Origin: Georgfuchsia toluolica
GTDB taxonomy: Bacteria; Pseudomonadota; Gammaproteobacteria; Burkholderiales; Rhodocyclaceae
NCBI RefSeq assembly: GCF_907163265.1
Contig: NZ_CAJQUM010000001.1
Span: forward strand, 1,612,001-1,676,000
DNA length: 64,000 nt
Reading direction: 5' to 3'
Of the stretch, positions 8,772-18,166 are shown piece by piece (position 1 is the first letter of the stretch; every line of letters starts with the position of its first letter). A model generated the notes under the pieces. The model worked only from the letters and a program-made list of their open reading frames with translations, was not told the DNA's origin and did not search any database. The translations under genes and the position numbers were made by a program.

Positions 8772-9309
8772 CCTCGGCCAAGCCATGCTGGTACGCGCCC
8801 GCAACGCGATTGCGGACCAGCTCGGATTGCCGACGCAGGCGGAACCGGATCATCCGGCCTTGCAGGAACCTGGCGCCACGTTCGTGACTCTAACCAAGCA
8901 TGGTCAGTTGCGCGGTTGCATCGGCTCGCTTGAAGCGCATCGCAGTCTTGATCGCGACGTGCGCGCCAATGCCATTGCCGCGGCGATCCGCGATCCGCGC
9001 TTCGAGCCGGTGCGGGCCGAGGAATGGCCTGAAGTGCGGGTGGAGGTTTCCCTGCTCTCGGTCGCGATGCCGATGAAATTCAGCGACGAGATCGATGCGC
9101 TGCACCAGTTGCGGCCTAGCGTTGACGGCGTGATCTTCGAGCATGGCAGCCGGCGCAGCACCTTCCTGCCCCAGGTGTGGGAATCCCTGCCCGAGCCGCA
9201 GGAGTTTCTCTCGCAGCTCAAGCGCAAGGCCGGCCTGCCCGGCGATTTTTGGGCCAATGACGTGAAGCTGTATCGCTACGAGGTGCAGAAATGGAAAGAG
9301 AATCGATAA
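8764..9309 (+). CDS. amrA: AmmeMemoRadiSam system protein A (AMMECR1 domain)
   Basis: A 181-aa AMMECR1-domain protein. The invariant LRGCIGSLE motif is at about residues 58-66, followed by RDPRFEPV and VEVSLLS and the conserved C-terminal LPQVWESLPEPQEFLSQLKR. No catalytic activity has been established for the family; the conserved Cys in RGCIG is the likely functional residue. ATG at 8764 lies inside the end of gene B, and the stop lies inside the start of the radical SAM gene (19-bp overlap). Confidence 0.93.
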   Translation: MPDLGQAMLVRARNAIADQLGLPTQAEPDHPALQEPGATFVTLTKHGQLRGCIGSLEAHRSLDRDVRANAIAAAIRDPRFEPVRAEEWPEVRVEVSLLSVAMPMKFSDEIDALHQLRPSVDGVIFEHGSRRSTFLPQVWESLPEPQEFLSQLKRKAGLPGDFWANDVKLYRYEVQKWKENR

Positions 9310-10382
9310 GCGGAGTCCCCGCGCTCTGGTGGCACCTGCTCGATGACGGCCGCATCCAATGCGACCTCTGCCCGCGCGACTGCAAACTGCACGAGGGCCA
9401 GCGCGGCGCCTGCTTCGTGCGCGGCCGGCAGGGCGACGCGATGCTGCTCACCACCTACGGCCGCAGTTCCGGCTTCTGCATCGACCCGGTGGAAAAGAAA
9501 CCGCTCAACCATTTCCATCCCGGTTCCAGCATCCTTTCCTTCGGCACCGCCGGCTGCAACTTGGCCTGCAAGTTCTGCCAGAACTGGGACATCTCCAAGT
9601 CGCGCGAAATGGATACGCTGATGGACGACGCGACACCCGAGGCCATCGCCCTCGCCGCGCAGCGTTACGGGGCGAAGAGTGTCGCCTTCACCTACAACGA
9701 CCCGGTGATCTTCGCCGAATACGCGATGGACACGGCCGATGCCTGTCATGCCCACGGCATCAACGCAGTGGCGGTGACGGCGGGCTACATGCATGCCGCG
9801 CCGGCGCGCGAGTTCTACGCCAAAATGGACGCCGCCAACGTCGACCTCAAGGCCTTCAGCGATGACTTCTACGTCAAGCTGTGCGGCGCGCATCTCACGC
9901 CCGTGCTCGACACGCTGGCCTACATCGCCCACGACACCCAGTGCTGGCTTGAAATCACCACCCTGCTGATTCCGGGCCGCAACGATGCCGACGCCGAGCT
10001 GAAGGCGCTCGCGGCCTGGGTGATGCAGGAACTCGGGCCCGACGTGCCGCTGCACTTCTCCGCCTTCCATCCCGACTACAAGCTCGACGACGTGCCCGCC
10101 ACATCGGCAGCAACTTTAAGTCGTGCCCGCCGCATCGCGCTCGATGCCGGGCTGCATTACGTCTATACCGGCAACGTGCATGACCGCGAGGGCGACATCA
10201 CGCTTTGCCCCGGCTGCGGCGCGGCCGTGATCGAACGCGACTGGTACGAAATCCTCAACTACTCGCTCACCGACGACGGCAAGTGCCAGCATTGCGGCAC
10301 GGCCATCGCAGGACGCTTCGGCAGCTTTGAAACGCCTTTCGGCGCACGGCGCATACCGGTGCGGCTGCACGCGGCGGCGTAG
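9291..10382 (+). CDS. amrS: AmmeMemoRadiSam system radical SAM enzyme
   Basis: A 363-aa radical SAM protein. The CxxxCxxC 4Fe-4S motif is CNLACKFC (Cys 89, 93 and 96). It is preceded by an N-terminal cysteine cluster (Cys 24, 27, 31, 41) related to pyruvate formate-lyase activating enzymes. It ends with a zinc-ribbon-like pair, CPGC and CQHC, around residues 310-345. The reaction is unknown; by architecture it could install a glycyl radical or modify an RNA or protein. It is third in a fully overlapping operon with the AMMECR1 and MEMO genes, so all three probably act together. Confidence 0.93.
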   Translation: MERESISGVPALWWHLLDDGRIQCDLCPRDCKLHEGQRGACFVRGRQGDAMLLTTYGRSSGFCIDPVEKKPLNHFHPGSSILSFGTAGCNLACKFCQNWDISKSREMDTLMDDATPEAIALAAQRYGAKSVAFTYNDPVIFAEYAMDTADACHAHGINAVAVTAGYMHAAPAREFYAKMDAANVDLKAFSDDFYVKLCGAHLTPVLDTLAYIAHDTQCWLEITTLLIPGRNDADAELKALAAWVMQELGPDVPLHFSAFHPDYKLDDVPATSAATLSRARRIALDAGLHYVYTGNVHDREGDITLCPGCGAAVIERDWYEILNYSLTDDGKCQHCGTAIAGRFGSFETPFGARRIPVRLHAAA

Positions 10383-10582
10383 ATATTCGGCTGGTCATCG
10401 GCCGAAGCAGCCGCCTGGTCTCACAGTTTCAAGAGTCCGCTGCACTCTCTATAGCTGCCGGTCAACGATCAAGCGCACTGGTGGCTATGAAGAGCAGCGG
10501 AATAGTCATCCAGTATAGCGTCCTCTTATGCGGCCACTTCAACGGCGCCGACCACCCATTGGAAGTCCCAAAAAGAATCTGG

Positions 10583-12202
10583 TCACGGCAAGGGCGGCAA
10601 GCCCAGCTCTTTGAGGAAGGCATTGTGTTTGTCCCGTGCTGCCTCTGCGTTCCGGGTCAGTGCGACGAGGTCAGCATGGGTTGCCTGCAAATCAATCTCT
10701 TCTTCCGCCTGCGCGGTGCTGATATAGCGTGAGATGTTCAGGTTGTAGCCGTTGGTTTCGATCTCTTCCATCGACACGCGGCGAGCGTAGCGCTCTTCTC
10801 CCTCGGGCTTGCGGAATTGATACGTGTTGATGATCTTGTCGATGTGCTCAGGCAGCAGGCGGTTTTGCCGCTTGCCTTTTTCGAAGTGCTCGGGGCCGGA
10901 GGCGTTGATGAACAGCACATCGTCCGGCTTCTTGCATTTCTTCAACACCAGAATGCACACCGGGATGCCCGTTGAAAAAAACAGATTGGCGGGCAGGCCG
11001 ATCACCGTGTCGATGTTGCCGTCTTTAAGCAATTTGGTGCGGATGCGTTCTTCCGCGCCGCCACGGAACAGCACGCCGTGGGGCAGGATGATGGCCATCA
11101 CGCCTTCGGGTTTGAGGTAATGAAAGCCGTGCAGCAAGAAAGCGAAGTCGGCAGCAGACTTGGGCGCCAGACCGTAATTCTTGAAGCGCATGTCCTCGCC
11201 CAGCGCGTCGGTTGGCTCCCATCTGTAACTGAACGGCGGATTGGCCACCACCGCATCGAACTTCGGCATCTTCGCCGGGTTCATTTCGCGCAGCATGTCC
11301 CAGTCGTTGGTCAGGGTATCGCCGTGATAAATCTCGAACTCCGAATCCTTCACCCCGTGCAGCAGCATGTTCATGCGCGCCAGGTTGTAGGTGGTGATGT
11401 TCTTTTCCTGCCCGTAGATTTTGCCGATGCCGTGCGTCCCCATGCGGTGGCGCACATTCAGCAGCAACGATCCTGAGCCGCAGGCGAAGTCAAACACGCT
11501 TTCCAGTTGCTTCTTCTTGCCGGTGGCGGGTTCCTGACTGTCCAGCGTGACGATGCCCGACAAGATGCTGGAAATTTGCTGCGGCGTGTAAAACTCGCCC
11601 GCCTTCTTGCCGCTACCTGCCGCAAACTGGCCAATCAGGTATTCATAAGCATCGCCCAGGGTGTCCTTGTCGGTGGAGAACTTTTCCAGCCCCTCGGCAA
11701 TCGCCTTGATGATGGTGCAGAGCTTGGCGTTTTGCGCGGTGTAGCCCTTGCCCAGCTTTTCCGAGTTCAGGTTGATCTCGGAAAACAGGCCGCCGAAGGT
11801 GCTGGCAAAGGATTCGTTCTCGATGTAATCGAAACCCTTTTGCAGCGTGTGCAGCAACTCGCCGTCTTGCGTGCGCGCCATCTCCGAGATGCTGCCCCAC
11901 AGGTAGGCTGGCTGGATCACGTAATGCGTTTTGCGGCGCATCTGCTTTTCAAATTCGGCGGTGTCAGCTGGATTTTGCGCATACCACACCGCCAGCGGCG
12001 CGCGGCGGTCGTCCTTTTCCAGCTTCGGATAATCCGGCCCCAGCTCCTTATGCGCCGCCGCCTCGTAGTTGTCCGACAGATAGCGCAGGAACAGGAAAGA
12101 CAGCATGTAATCGCGGAAATCGTCCGCGTTCATCGCCCCGCGCAGTTGGTCGGCAATGCCCCACAGAGTGTTGCCCAGTTGTTTTTGGTCTTGTTCGGTC
12201 AT
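10583..12202 (-). CDS. hsdM: Type I restriction-modification DNA methyltransferase subunit
   Basis: A 539-aa N6-adenine methyltransferase subunit of a type I system. The N-terminal helical domain (residues 1-150) is followed by the SAM-binding motif DFACGSGSLLL at about 238-248 and catalytic NPPF at 321-324. It would work as M2S with the HsdS protein. It is the last gene of the minus-strand locus, 21 bp after dinD; in most type I loci hsdM is first, so this order is unusual. The gene is intact, so methylation may persist although hsdR is broken. Confidence 0.95.
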   Translation of the reverse strand: MTEQDQKQLGNTLWGIADQLRGAMNADDFRDYMLSFLFLRYLSDNYEAAAHKELGPDYPKLEKDDRRAPLAVWYAQNPADTAEFEKQMRRKTHYVIQPAYLWGSISEMARTQDGELLHTLQKGFDYIENESFASTFGGLFSEINLNSEKLGKGYTAQNAKLCTIIKAIAEGLEKFSTDKDTLGDAYEYLIGQFAAGSGKKAGEFYTPQQISSILSGIVTLDSQEPATGKKKQLESVFDFACGSGSLLLNVRHRMGTHGIGKIYGQEKNITTYNLARMNMLLHGVKDSEFEIYHGDTLTNDWDMLREMNPAKMPKFDAVVANPPFSYRWEPTDALGEDMRFKNYGLAPKSAADFAFLLHGFHYLKPEGVMAIILPHGVLFRGGAEERIRTKLLKDGNIDTVIGLPANLFFSTGIPVCILVLKKCKKPDDVLFINASGPEHFEKGKRQNRLLPEHIDKIINTYQFRKPEGEERYARRVSMEEIETNGYNLNISRYISTAQAEEEIDLQATHADLVALTRNAEAARDKHNAFLKELGLPPLP

Positions 12203-12223
12203 GGTTGATTTGGCTCTACTTGT

Positions 12224-13078
12224 TTAGTCGTCATGCGGGGGCAAGGTCTTGGTGTGCTTTGCCAGTTTCTTTTCATCGGTCTTTACCCGGCGCTCCAGCT
12301 TTTTCAAATCCTCTTCGGCGGCCAGTTTTTCAGGTTTGATGCCGCGCTGCCCCAGCATATCGCGCACGCTTTCGTTGTTCTTCACATGCTCATGAGTGAT
12401 CGCATGTTCCCCCTGCAAGTTGGCCTGCTCCACATTGTGATTGGTCATTTCGGTGGCAAGGTTTTTGGCGGCAATCGTCAGCGTGGGCAAAAAGTCGGCC
12501 AGCGGACGGCTTTTCACAATACCGTATTTATCTTTCATGGCCTGCGTGGTGTGCCCTCCAAACAAGGCCTGATCGCCTTTGGAGCGGATACGGCCAAATC
12601 CGGCATCATCCACGCCGCGCTCGAAGATATTTTGCGACAGGGATTTTTCAGATTCCCGCAGCCGGTCGCGCGCTTCCATTCTTGCCTGTAGCCGCATGCG
12701 GTCTTCAATCAGCTCCTGCTTGCGGGTTTGCACGGCAAAATAGCTTTGCGCAAAGGCAATCTCAGGTTTGCGCGGATCGCCGTTCTGGGCAATCAGATAA
12801 CAGGCATAGCGGGTGAGCATGAAATCATCAATTTCCCGCTCCCCACCCTTGCCGTGGACGATCAATTTCGTGACGCCACGAAAATGATCGGAAGCCTTAT
12901 GGCCAGAGGCTTCACAGGATTCCATGGCGCGCTGGATGGCGGTTTGAAAATTCTCCCAACGGGCATAACCCAGGGGGTCTTGCAGATCGCGGGCAAACCA
13001 GAATTCGATGCCTTCCGCATCGGTGCGCTGCACGGCGGCTTCAAGGTTGTGCTGCAAGGCTTGCAGCTGTTTATCCAT
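12224..13078 (-). CDS. dinD: DNA damage-inducible protein D
   Basis: A 284-aa DinD homologue. E. coli DinD is an SOS-induced protein that inhibits RecA-mediated strand exchange. The N-terminal BRO-N-like block (FWFARDLQDPLGYARWENFQ, about residues 27-46) and the later GFGRIRSKGDQALFGG (about 159-174) match the family, which usually runs to about 275 aa. The C-terminus is a charged coiled-coil-like stretch. No CTGT-N8-ACAG LexA box was seen just upstream, and the gene sits inside the hsd operon, so its regulation may be tied to restriction rather than SOS. Confidence 0.9.
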   Translation of the reverse strand: MDKQLQALQHNLEAAVQRTDAEGIEFWFARDLQDPLGYARWENFQTAIQRAMESCEASGHKASDHFRGVTKLIVHGKGGEREIDDFMLTRYACYLIAQNGDPRKPEIAFAQSYFAVQTRKQELIEDRMRLQARMEARDRLRESEKSLSQNIFERGVDDAGFGRIRSKGDQALFGGHTTQAMKDKYGIVKSRPLADFLPTLTIAAKNLATEMTNHNVEQANLQGEHAITHEHVKNNESVRDMLGQRGIKPEKLAAEEDLKKLERRVKTDEKKLAKHTKTLPPHDD

Positions 13079-13118
13079 GGCATGGCCTCCACTGATTTGG
13101 GTTTTGTTTGGTCATGAC

Positions 13119-14192
13119 TTATCCTGCATGCAATACAAATGGGTACTTAGCTAGTAGCTTGGCAAATACATCCCTGAAGACCGCCTCAACTGGCGGTGAC
13201 ATCAAGTCACTTTGGGCGTAGTAGGCATCTTTATGAGAAAGAGAGTTGATAGTGTTTGCTGTGCTTTCCACGTTTTCGACCCCTATCTGCTCTAATGCAA
13301 AATTAATACGGCCGACCCCGAGGAATGAGGCGATATTCTCCAGAACCTGCCGCAACAAAACCACATGATGGGCATAGAGTTGAGTGCGGTTAGCCTCTGC
13401 CAATGCTTGCAAAAGATGCAGGTGATATAGAAAGACATTGCCGCCTGGGTTATCAAGAGACAATTCATTTCCGGATTTTCCAAGAATAAAAAGCTTCGTC
13501 AATTTCTTATATCGGCTGCTTTTTTCGCCTTTCATCAAGCGATCGGCCAAAATAGAAAACAGTCCGATATGGTGCGTGGTTATGATTATTCGCTTCTTAA
13601 GGTAGTGATTCTCAATTTGCGCAAAAATCGTATCCGCAGTGATATAGATGTTGTGCTCATCGAGACTGGATACTGGGTCATCAATAAATATGTGGGCATC
13701 TTGCTCATTTGCCCAGCCATCGACTTCCAATAGCGCCAAGAAAAAACACCAGACAAAAATGCGTTCTTCACCGCGTGAAATCTTTATCGGATTCCCTTTT
13801 TCAGTGACGGAAAAAAATGTAACTGATTCGATACCCATTTCTGGGTCGTCATGCGCATTGAATTGGAATGTGAATTTTGGGAAATATGCTGCAAGCTTTG
13901 CCATAACCGAATCCGGATCTTCATACAAAAAACTATGGAAGCGGTTAAGGCTGCTAGGCAATATCTTCAGTTGGGTGTTCGCGTTGTCATTGTCTTCGTC
14001 GTTATCCCAGACAAATAGGTCTTCGCTGAGTGCGTTGTAATAGACACCGGCATGCTGGCCGCTATTAGGGTCTTTGGTTGCGTCTTTATAAGCCACAGAT
14101 AGCCTTGTTTTACCTGTGGCATTAAATGCATATATAAGCACGATATTTTCATTCAGCGCTTTAAGTTGCTTGGCAATGTCCGCGAAATTCAT
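13119..14192 (-). CDS. PrrC/RloC-like anticodon nuclease candidate with ABC-type ATPase domain
   Basis: A 357-aa protein with an ABC/SMC-like ATPase domain: Walker A AFNATGKT (22-29), a signature-like ISRGEER (138-144), Walker B plus D-loop HIFIDDPVSSLD (167-178) and an H-loop at His207/208. The C-terminal part (255-357) contains Arg281-x3-Glu285 and His320. This matches in order and spacing the Arg-Glu-His triad of PrrC (R320, E324, H356 in a 396-aa protein), which cuts the tRNA-Lys anticodon when its type I partner is blocked. Its start overlaps the hsdS stop as ATGA, so it is coupled to hsdS. No RloC-type long coiled coil or zinc hook is present. The DNA is visibly more AT-rich than neighbouring core genes. 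Family assignment is from motifs; nuclease activity is inferred. Confidence 0.75.
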   Translation of the reverse strand: MNFADIAKQLKALNENIVLIYAFNATGKTRLSVAYKDATKDPNSGQHAGVYYNALSEDLFVWDNDEDNDNANTQLKILPSSLNRFHSFLYEDPDSVMAKLAAYFPKFTFQFNAHDDPEMGIESVTFFSVTEKGNPIKISRGEERIFVWCFFLALLEVDGWANEQDAHIFIDDPVSSLDEHNIYITADTIFAQIENHYLKKRIIITTHHIGLFSILADRLMKGEKSSRYKKLTKLFILGKSGNELSLDNPGGNVFLYHLHLLQALAEANRTQLYAHHVVLLRQVLENIASFLGVGRINFALEQIGVENVESTANTINSLSHKDAYYAQSDLMSPPVEAVFRDVFAKLLAKYPFVLHAG

Positions 14193-14869
14193 GCGTCCAC
14201 CTCGTCCAGCGCGGGGAAGAGCTGCTGCATCAAGCCCTTCTTGTGGGTCTTGAGCGTGGCTAGCTTTTGCGCTTCCAGGGTGATCAGTTCGTCGAGAGAG
14301 GAGAGGCAGTCGGCAATTTTTTGTTGTTCGATGGGGCTTGGAACGAGAACATCAAGCCGCTCTATTTGAGTCGGATAGAGATGAACAACCGTATCACCTT
14401 GGGCGACCTTTGCTATCGACAACCGAAGCGGCCCATTCAGTTGGTAGCTGAGAAAGATGCCATTTTGGTTTGAGCGAATTACGTTGAGATCACTACCAAG
14501 AGCGATATCGTCGTTCATCACACATGAAGCCTTCGCAATATCAATCTTCGTCTCACCAGATGCAGGAATGATCACATCATTTTTCTTGCTCAAGAACAAC
14601 TCGCTGGCATCGACGTTAGTGCTGGAAACTATTTCGTGAATCGTCTCACCATAGGTCGTATAGAGCTCGCCGTAGCGAATACATGGCTGAACGCCATCCT
14701 CAACGATCTCGGCTTTTGAAATTCCTTTGCCCTTGTATAGGGTGGCAACTGCACCAAGCTTTTCTTTGCTCCACTCCTCCACCGCCCGAAACTCAGGAAA
14801 GCGCAGCTTAGGCACCGAGGCACGTTGTACTGCTGGCTGCATCGCCTTGTCTTCCATCTTATTGCTCAT
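14189..14869 (-). CDS. hsdS: Type I restriction specificity subunit, half length
   Basis: A 226-aa HsdS with one target-recognition domain instead of two; the usual length is 380-450 aa. It has the N-terminal entry VPKLRFPEFR (residues 19-28) and one variable recognition domain (about 30-170). One conserved helical region follows, with EQQKIADCLSSLDELITLEAQ, ending GLMQQLFP. In full-length HsdS this last block is normally followed by a second PKLRFPEF unit, so this gene looks like a product of recombination between the two repeats, or a naturally dimeric half-HsdS that would recognise a palindromic bipartite site. It overlaps hsdR by 11 bp and the anticodon-nuclease gene by 4 bp. Confidence 0.9.
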   Translation of the reverse strand: MSNKMEDKAMQPAVQRASVPKLRFPEFRAVEEWSKEKLGAVATLYKGKGISKAEIVEDGVQPCIRYGELYTTYGETIHEIVSSTNVDASELFLSKKNDVIIPASGETKIDIAKASCVMNDDIALGSDLNVIRSNQNGIFLSYQLNGPLRLSIAKVAQGDTVVHLYPTQIERLDVLVPSPIEQQKIADCLSSLDELITLEAQKLATLKTHKKGLMQQLFPALDEVDA

Positions 14870-17835
14870 ACGCCCCCAAGCCTGAAATCTCCCGCCCTTG
14901 GGCGAGTTTCTTGAGCAGCGGAATCAGCTCTTCCATCAGCGCCAGTTCTTTTTGTGTGCGCGCTTTCCAGCCCAGCCCTTGCGGGGCAAGCAGGTCGCTC
15001 AGTTGGTCGCCGTCGAACACCATGCGGCGCAGGATGCCCTCCACAAAGCCTTGCAGGGCGGCAGCGTCCAGCCCGTGCTTGCCCGCAACCTCGGCCAGTT
15101 GGCGGGCGTGCTTGTCCGCCTTGAAGCGCTCAAAGCCGGCGCGGATGGCTTGCTCGTCCAGCGCTTTGCCTGCCTCCAGCGTGTTGATGTAGTCGGCGAT
15201 GTCGTCGCGCTCATCCATGAACTTGGCATCGGACTGGATCAGGCCGATGAGCTGCTCGCGGCTCATCTTCTGCTTGCCAGGCGTTTGCTGCGAGTAGCGT
15301 GCGATGAGGGCCATGATGTAGTCGTAATCAATGACGGCGGAGGCAAACAGCACAAACTCGAAATCGAGCTGCTCGATGGCGTCTTGCGCGTCACTCGCCT
15401 CCTCGCCGGTTTTGCCCTGCTGGGTTTTGAGGCGCTGGGCAGTTTCAAGGTAGGAACACCTCAGAGATCGCAGCTCGTCCTCGGGCAAAATGGCGTTGAT
15501 TTTCTGTTTTTGTGCTTCATCAAGATCGGTGTATTGGTCAAGCTGGGTCTTGAGGCGTTGCACTTCCTTGAAGCGGTTAATGAACTGAATACGGGCGGCA
15601 TCACCCTTCAGGTTGTAGACGGCTTGCGGCTCGCAAACCAAACCGTTTTGCTGCATATACTGCCCCATCGCTGCGACTGCTTTTTCGTATTTTTCGATCA
15701 CCACCGGGGCCTTGTCCACCAGCCAGATTTCCTTGGCCGGTTTGCCCGCCTCGCCGGAGAAGAGGCCGATGGCGGTATCCACGGCTTCCTGCTGCTGGCG
15801 AAAGTCGAGGATGTTGCCGTAGGGCTTGGTGTCGTTGAGTATGCGGTTGGTGCGCGAGAACGCCTGAATCAGGCCGTGGTACTTGAGGTTCTTGTCCACG
15901 TAGAGGGTATTCAGGAACTTGGAGTCGAAGCCAGTGAGCAGCATATCCACCACGATAGTGATGTCGATCTTCTTGTTGTGCGGCAGGTCGCTGTTGGGGT
16001 ATTGCTGGTCCTTGATGCGCTTTTGCACATCCTGATAGTAGAGGTCGAACTCGCCCACGCTGTGATTGCTGCCAAAGCGGGTGTTGTAGTCGGCGATGAT
16101 GGACTTGAGGGCTTCCTTCTTCTTGTCGGGTTCCTGCTCGTTGTCGGCCTTTTCCTGCGGCAGGTCTTCCTGAATCTGCTGCACGTCCTTGTTGCCTTCG
16201 GCGGGCGGTGAGAAGACGCAGGCGATGTTGAGCGGCTGGAAGTCCCCATCTGCGGCCTGCTTTTCGGCCTGCATTGTCTTGAACAGTTCGTGATATTCGA
16301 TGGCATCGTTGATGCACTGCGTTGCCAAAACCGCGTTGAATTTGCGCCCGGCGGTGGCGGCATCGTGCTTGGTCAGAATCGCCTCGACGATGGCGCGCTT
16401 GGCCAAGGCTTCGCCCGGCTTGGGCTGGCTCTTGCCCTCGGGCTTGTAGTAATCCGACGTGAAACTTGAGGACGTTGCGGTCTTCGATGGCGTGGGTGAT
16501 GGTGTAGGCGTGCAGTTGCTGCTGGAAGATGTCCGCCGTGGTTTTGTAACTCGCCTGCTGGCCTTCGATCTGCTGATAGTTGGCGTTCTGGTCGAAGATG
16601 GGTGTGCCGGTAAAGCCGAACAACTGGGCGTTGGGGAAAAATTCCTTGATAGCTTTGTGATTGTCGCCGAATTGCGAGCGGTGGCATTCGTCGAAGATGA
16701 AGACCATGCGCTGCTGGCGTAGCGGCTCCAGCCGTTCCTTGTAGTTGCGCTTATTGGTGCCATCGAGCGCCAGGCCGAGCTTCTGGATGGTGGTGACGAT
16801 CACCTTGTCGGCGTAGTCGTCGGAGAGCAACCGCCGCACCAGGGTTTCGGTGTTGGTGTTTTCTTCGACGCAGCCCTCTTGAAACTTGTTGAATTCCTCC
16901 CGCGTTTGCCGGTCGAGGTCTTTGCGGTCCACCACGAACAGGCATTTGTCGATATCCGGGTTGTCCTTGAGCAGTGTCGATGCCTTGAATGAGGTGAGGG
17001 TTTTTCCTGAACCTGTGGTGTGCCAGATGTAGCCGTTGCCGCAGTGCTGGTGGATGCATTCCACTATCGCCTTGACCGCGTAGATTTGGTAGGGGCGCAT
17101 CATCATCAGCTTTTGCTCGCTGGCCACCAGCACCATGTAGCGGCTGATCATCTCGCCCAGCGTGCATTTGGCAAGGAACTTCTCGGCGAAGCTGTCCAGA
17201 TGGGTGATCTTGTTGTTGTCTTCGCCCGCAAATTGATACAGCGGCAAAAAACGCTCATCGGCGTTGAAGCTGAAGTGGCGGGTATTGTTGTTGGCGAAGT
17301 ACCAGGTGTCGCCGCGGTTGCTGACGATGAAAAGTTGCAGGAAGCACAGCAGGGTCTTGGCGTAGCCGTTGCCGGGATCGTTCTTGTAATCGACGATCTG
17401 CTGCATCGCTTTACGCGGGCTGATTTGCAGGGTTTTCAGCTCGATCTGCACCGCTGGAACGCCGTTGATGAGCAGGATCACGTCATAGCGGTGGTGGCTG
17501 TAATCGGTGTTGATGCGTAACTGGTTGATGACCTCGAAGCTGTTCTTGCACCAATCCTTGATGTTGACCAGGGTGTAATAGAGCGGCGTGCCGTCGTCAC
17601 GGTTGAAGCTGTTGCGCTCGCGCAGGTGGCGGGCGGCGGCAAAAACGTCCGGGGTGATAATTTCTTCCAGCAGGCGGGCGAACTCGCTATCGGTGAGGTG
17701 TACGCGGTTCAGCGACTCGAAATGCTGGCGGAAGTTGTGCTCCAGCACGGCGCGGTCGCGGATGTCGGGGCGGTAGCTGTATTTGAGATCGCCCAGTTTC
17801 TCAATCAGCGCTTGTTCGATTTCTTGTTCAGTCAT
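14859..17835 (-). pseudogene. hsdR: Type I restriction endonuclease subunit, single-base frameshift
   Basis: Translocase and nuclease subunit of the type I system. Frame one (17835 to 16456, 460 codons) holds the nuclease motif D118...E132-x-K134, Walker A GSGKT (275-279) and DECH (382-385). After NVLKFHV the frame shifts. Frame two resumes at DYYKPEGKSQPKPGE and runs to 14859, with the LLTGFDS and AFSRTNR helicase motifs and the C-terminal domain. Removing one of the two C bases at 16454-16455 restores a single 991-aa protein, a normal HsdR length. The site is only a GG dinucleotide on the coding strand, so programmed slippage is unlikely; this is a mutation or an assembly error. If real, restriction should be lost while modification stays. 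Confidence 0.92.
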
Positions 17836-17877
17836 TTACCACTCTCGGTGAATTCTTCGTAAGCACATTGGGGCTTA

Positions 17878-17904
17878 TGTATACCCAGCGGTCCGCATTG
17901 TTAA
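17878..17904 (-). promoter_or_regulatory. Possible promoter of the hsd operon
   Basis: Reading leftward, TTAACA (17899-17904) is followed after 15 bp by TATACA (17878-17883), about 42 bp before the hsdR start. The spacing is short of the ideal 17 bp, so this is only a candidate. Confidence 0.3.
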
Positions 17905-18128
17905 AAATAGGAAAGCACGAAGGTTTGAAACAACTTATTAATTCATTGATAACCTCACAAGTTTACCGCATATGCATAATAATTGAATCAGAGGGTTATG
18001 TCCCCTTGTTGGCACAAAGCGGTAGTTGCCAGAAGAAGAGGCAAGTGTCAGCAAAGGCTGAGTAACAGCCCTATAGCCACTGCATCTGCTCCACCGCACC
18101 AGTAAAGTACTCCCCACACCCCGGCCGG

Positions 18129-18134
18129 TATAAT
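18129..18134 (+). promoter_or_regulatory. Possible -10 element of mfd
   Basis: A perfect TATAAT lies 32 bp before the GTG start of mfd. No good -35 hexamer is found at 16-18 bp upstream, so the call rests on the -10 sequence and position only. Confidence 0.4.
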
Positions 18135-18166
18135 CCGCCCTCCTTTCCGCAGGTGTCGTTGTCGCC

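Larger units (their letters stand above)
17836..18166. other. 331-bp divergent spacer between hsdR and mfd
   Basis: Holds the promoters of the hsd operon (leftward) and mfd (rightward). It is AT-rich in the middle (about 17895-18000). A 65-codon frame on the plus strand (17868-18065) has no recognisable family and no good ribosome-binding site, so it was not called a gene. Confidence 0.5.

Noticed and set aside
14898-16211. 437-codon plus-strand frame under hsdR
   Set aside because: Valine/leucine-rich antisense of HsdR frame two; no recognisable protein.
17868-18065. 65-codon frame between hsdR and mfd
   Set aside because: No ribosome-binding site, no family, and it lies in an AT-rich promoter spacer.
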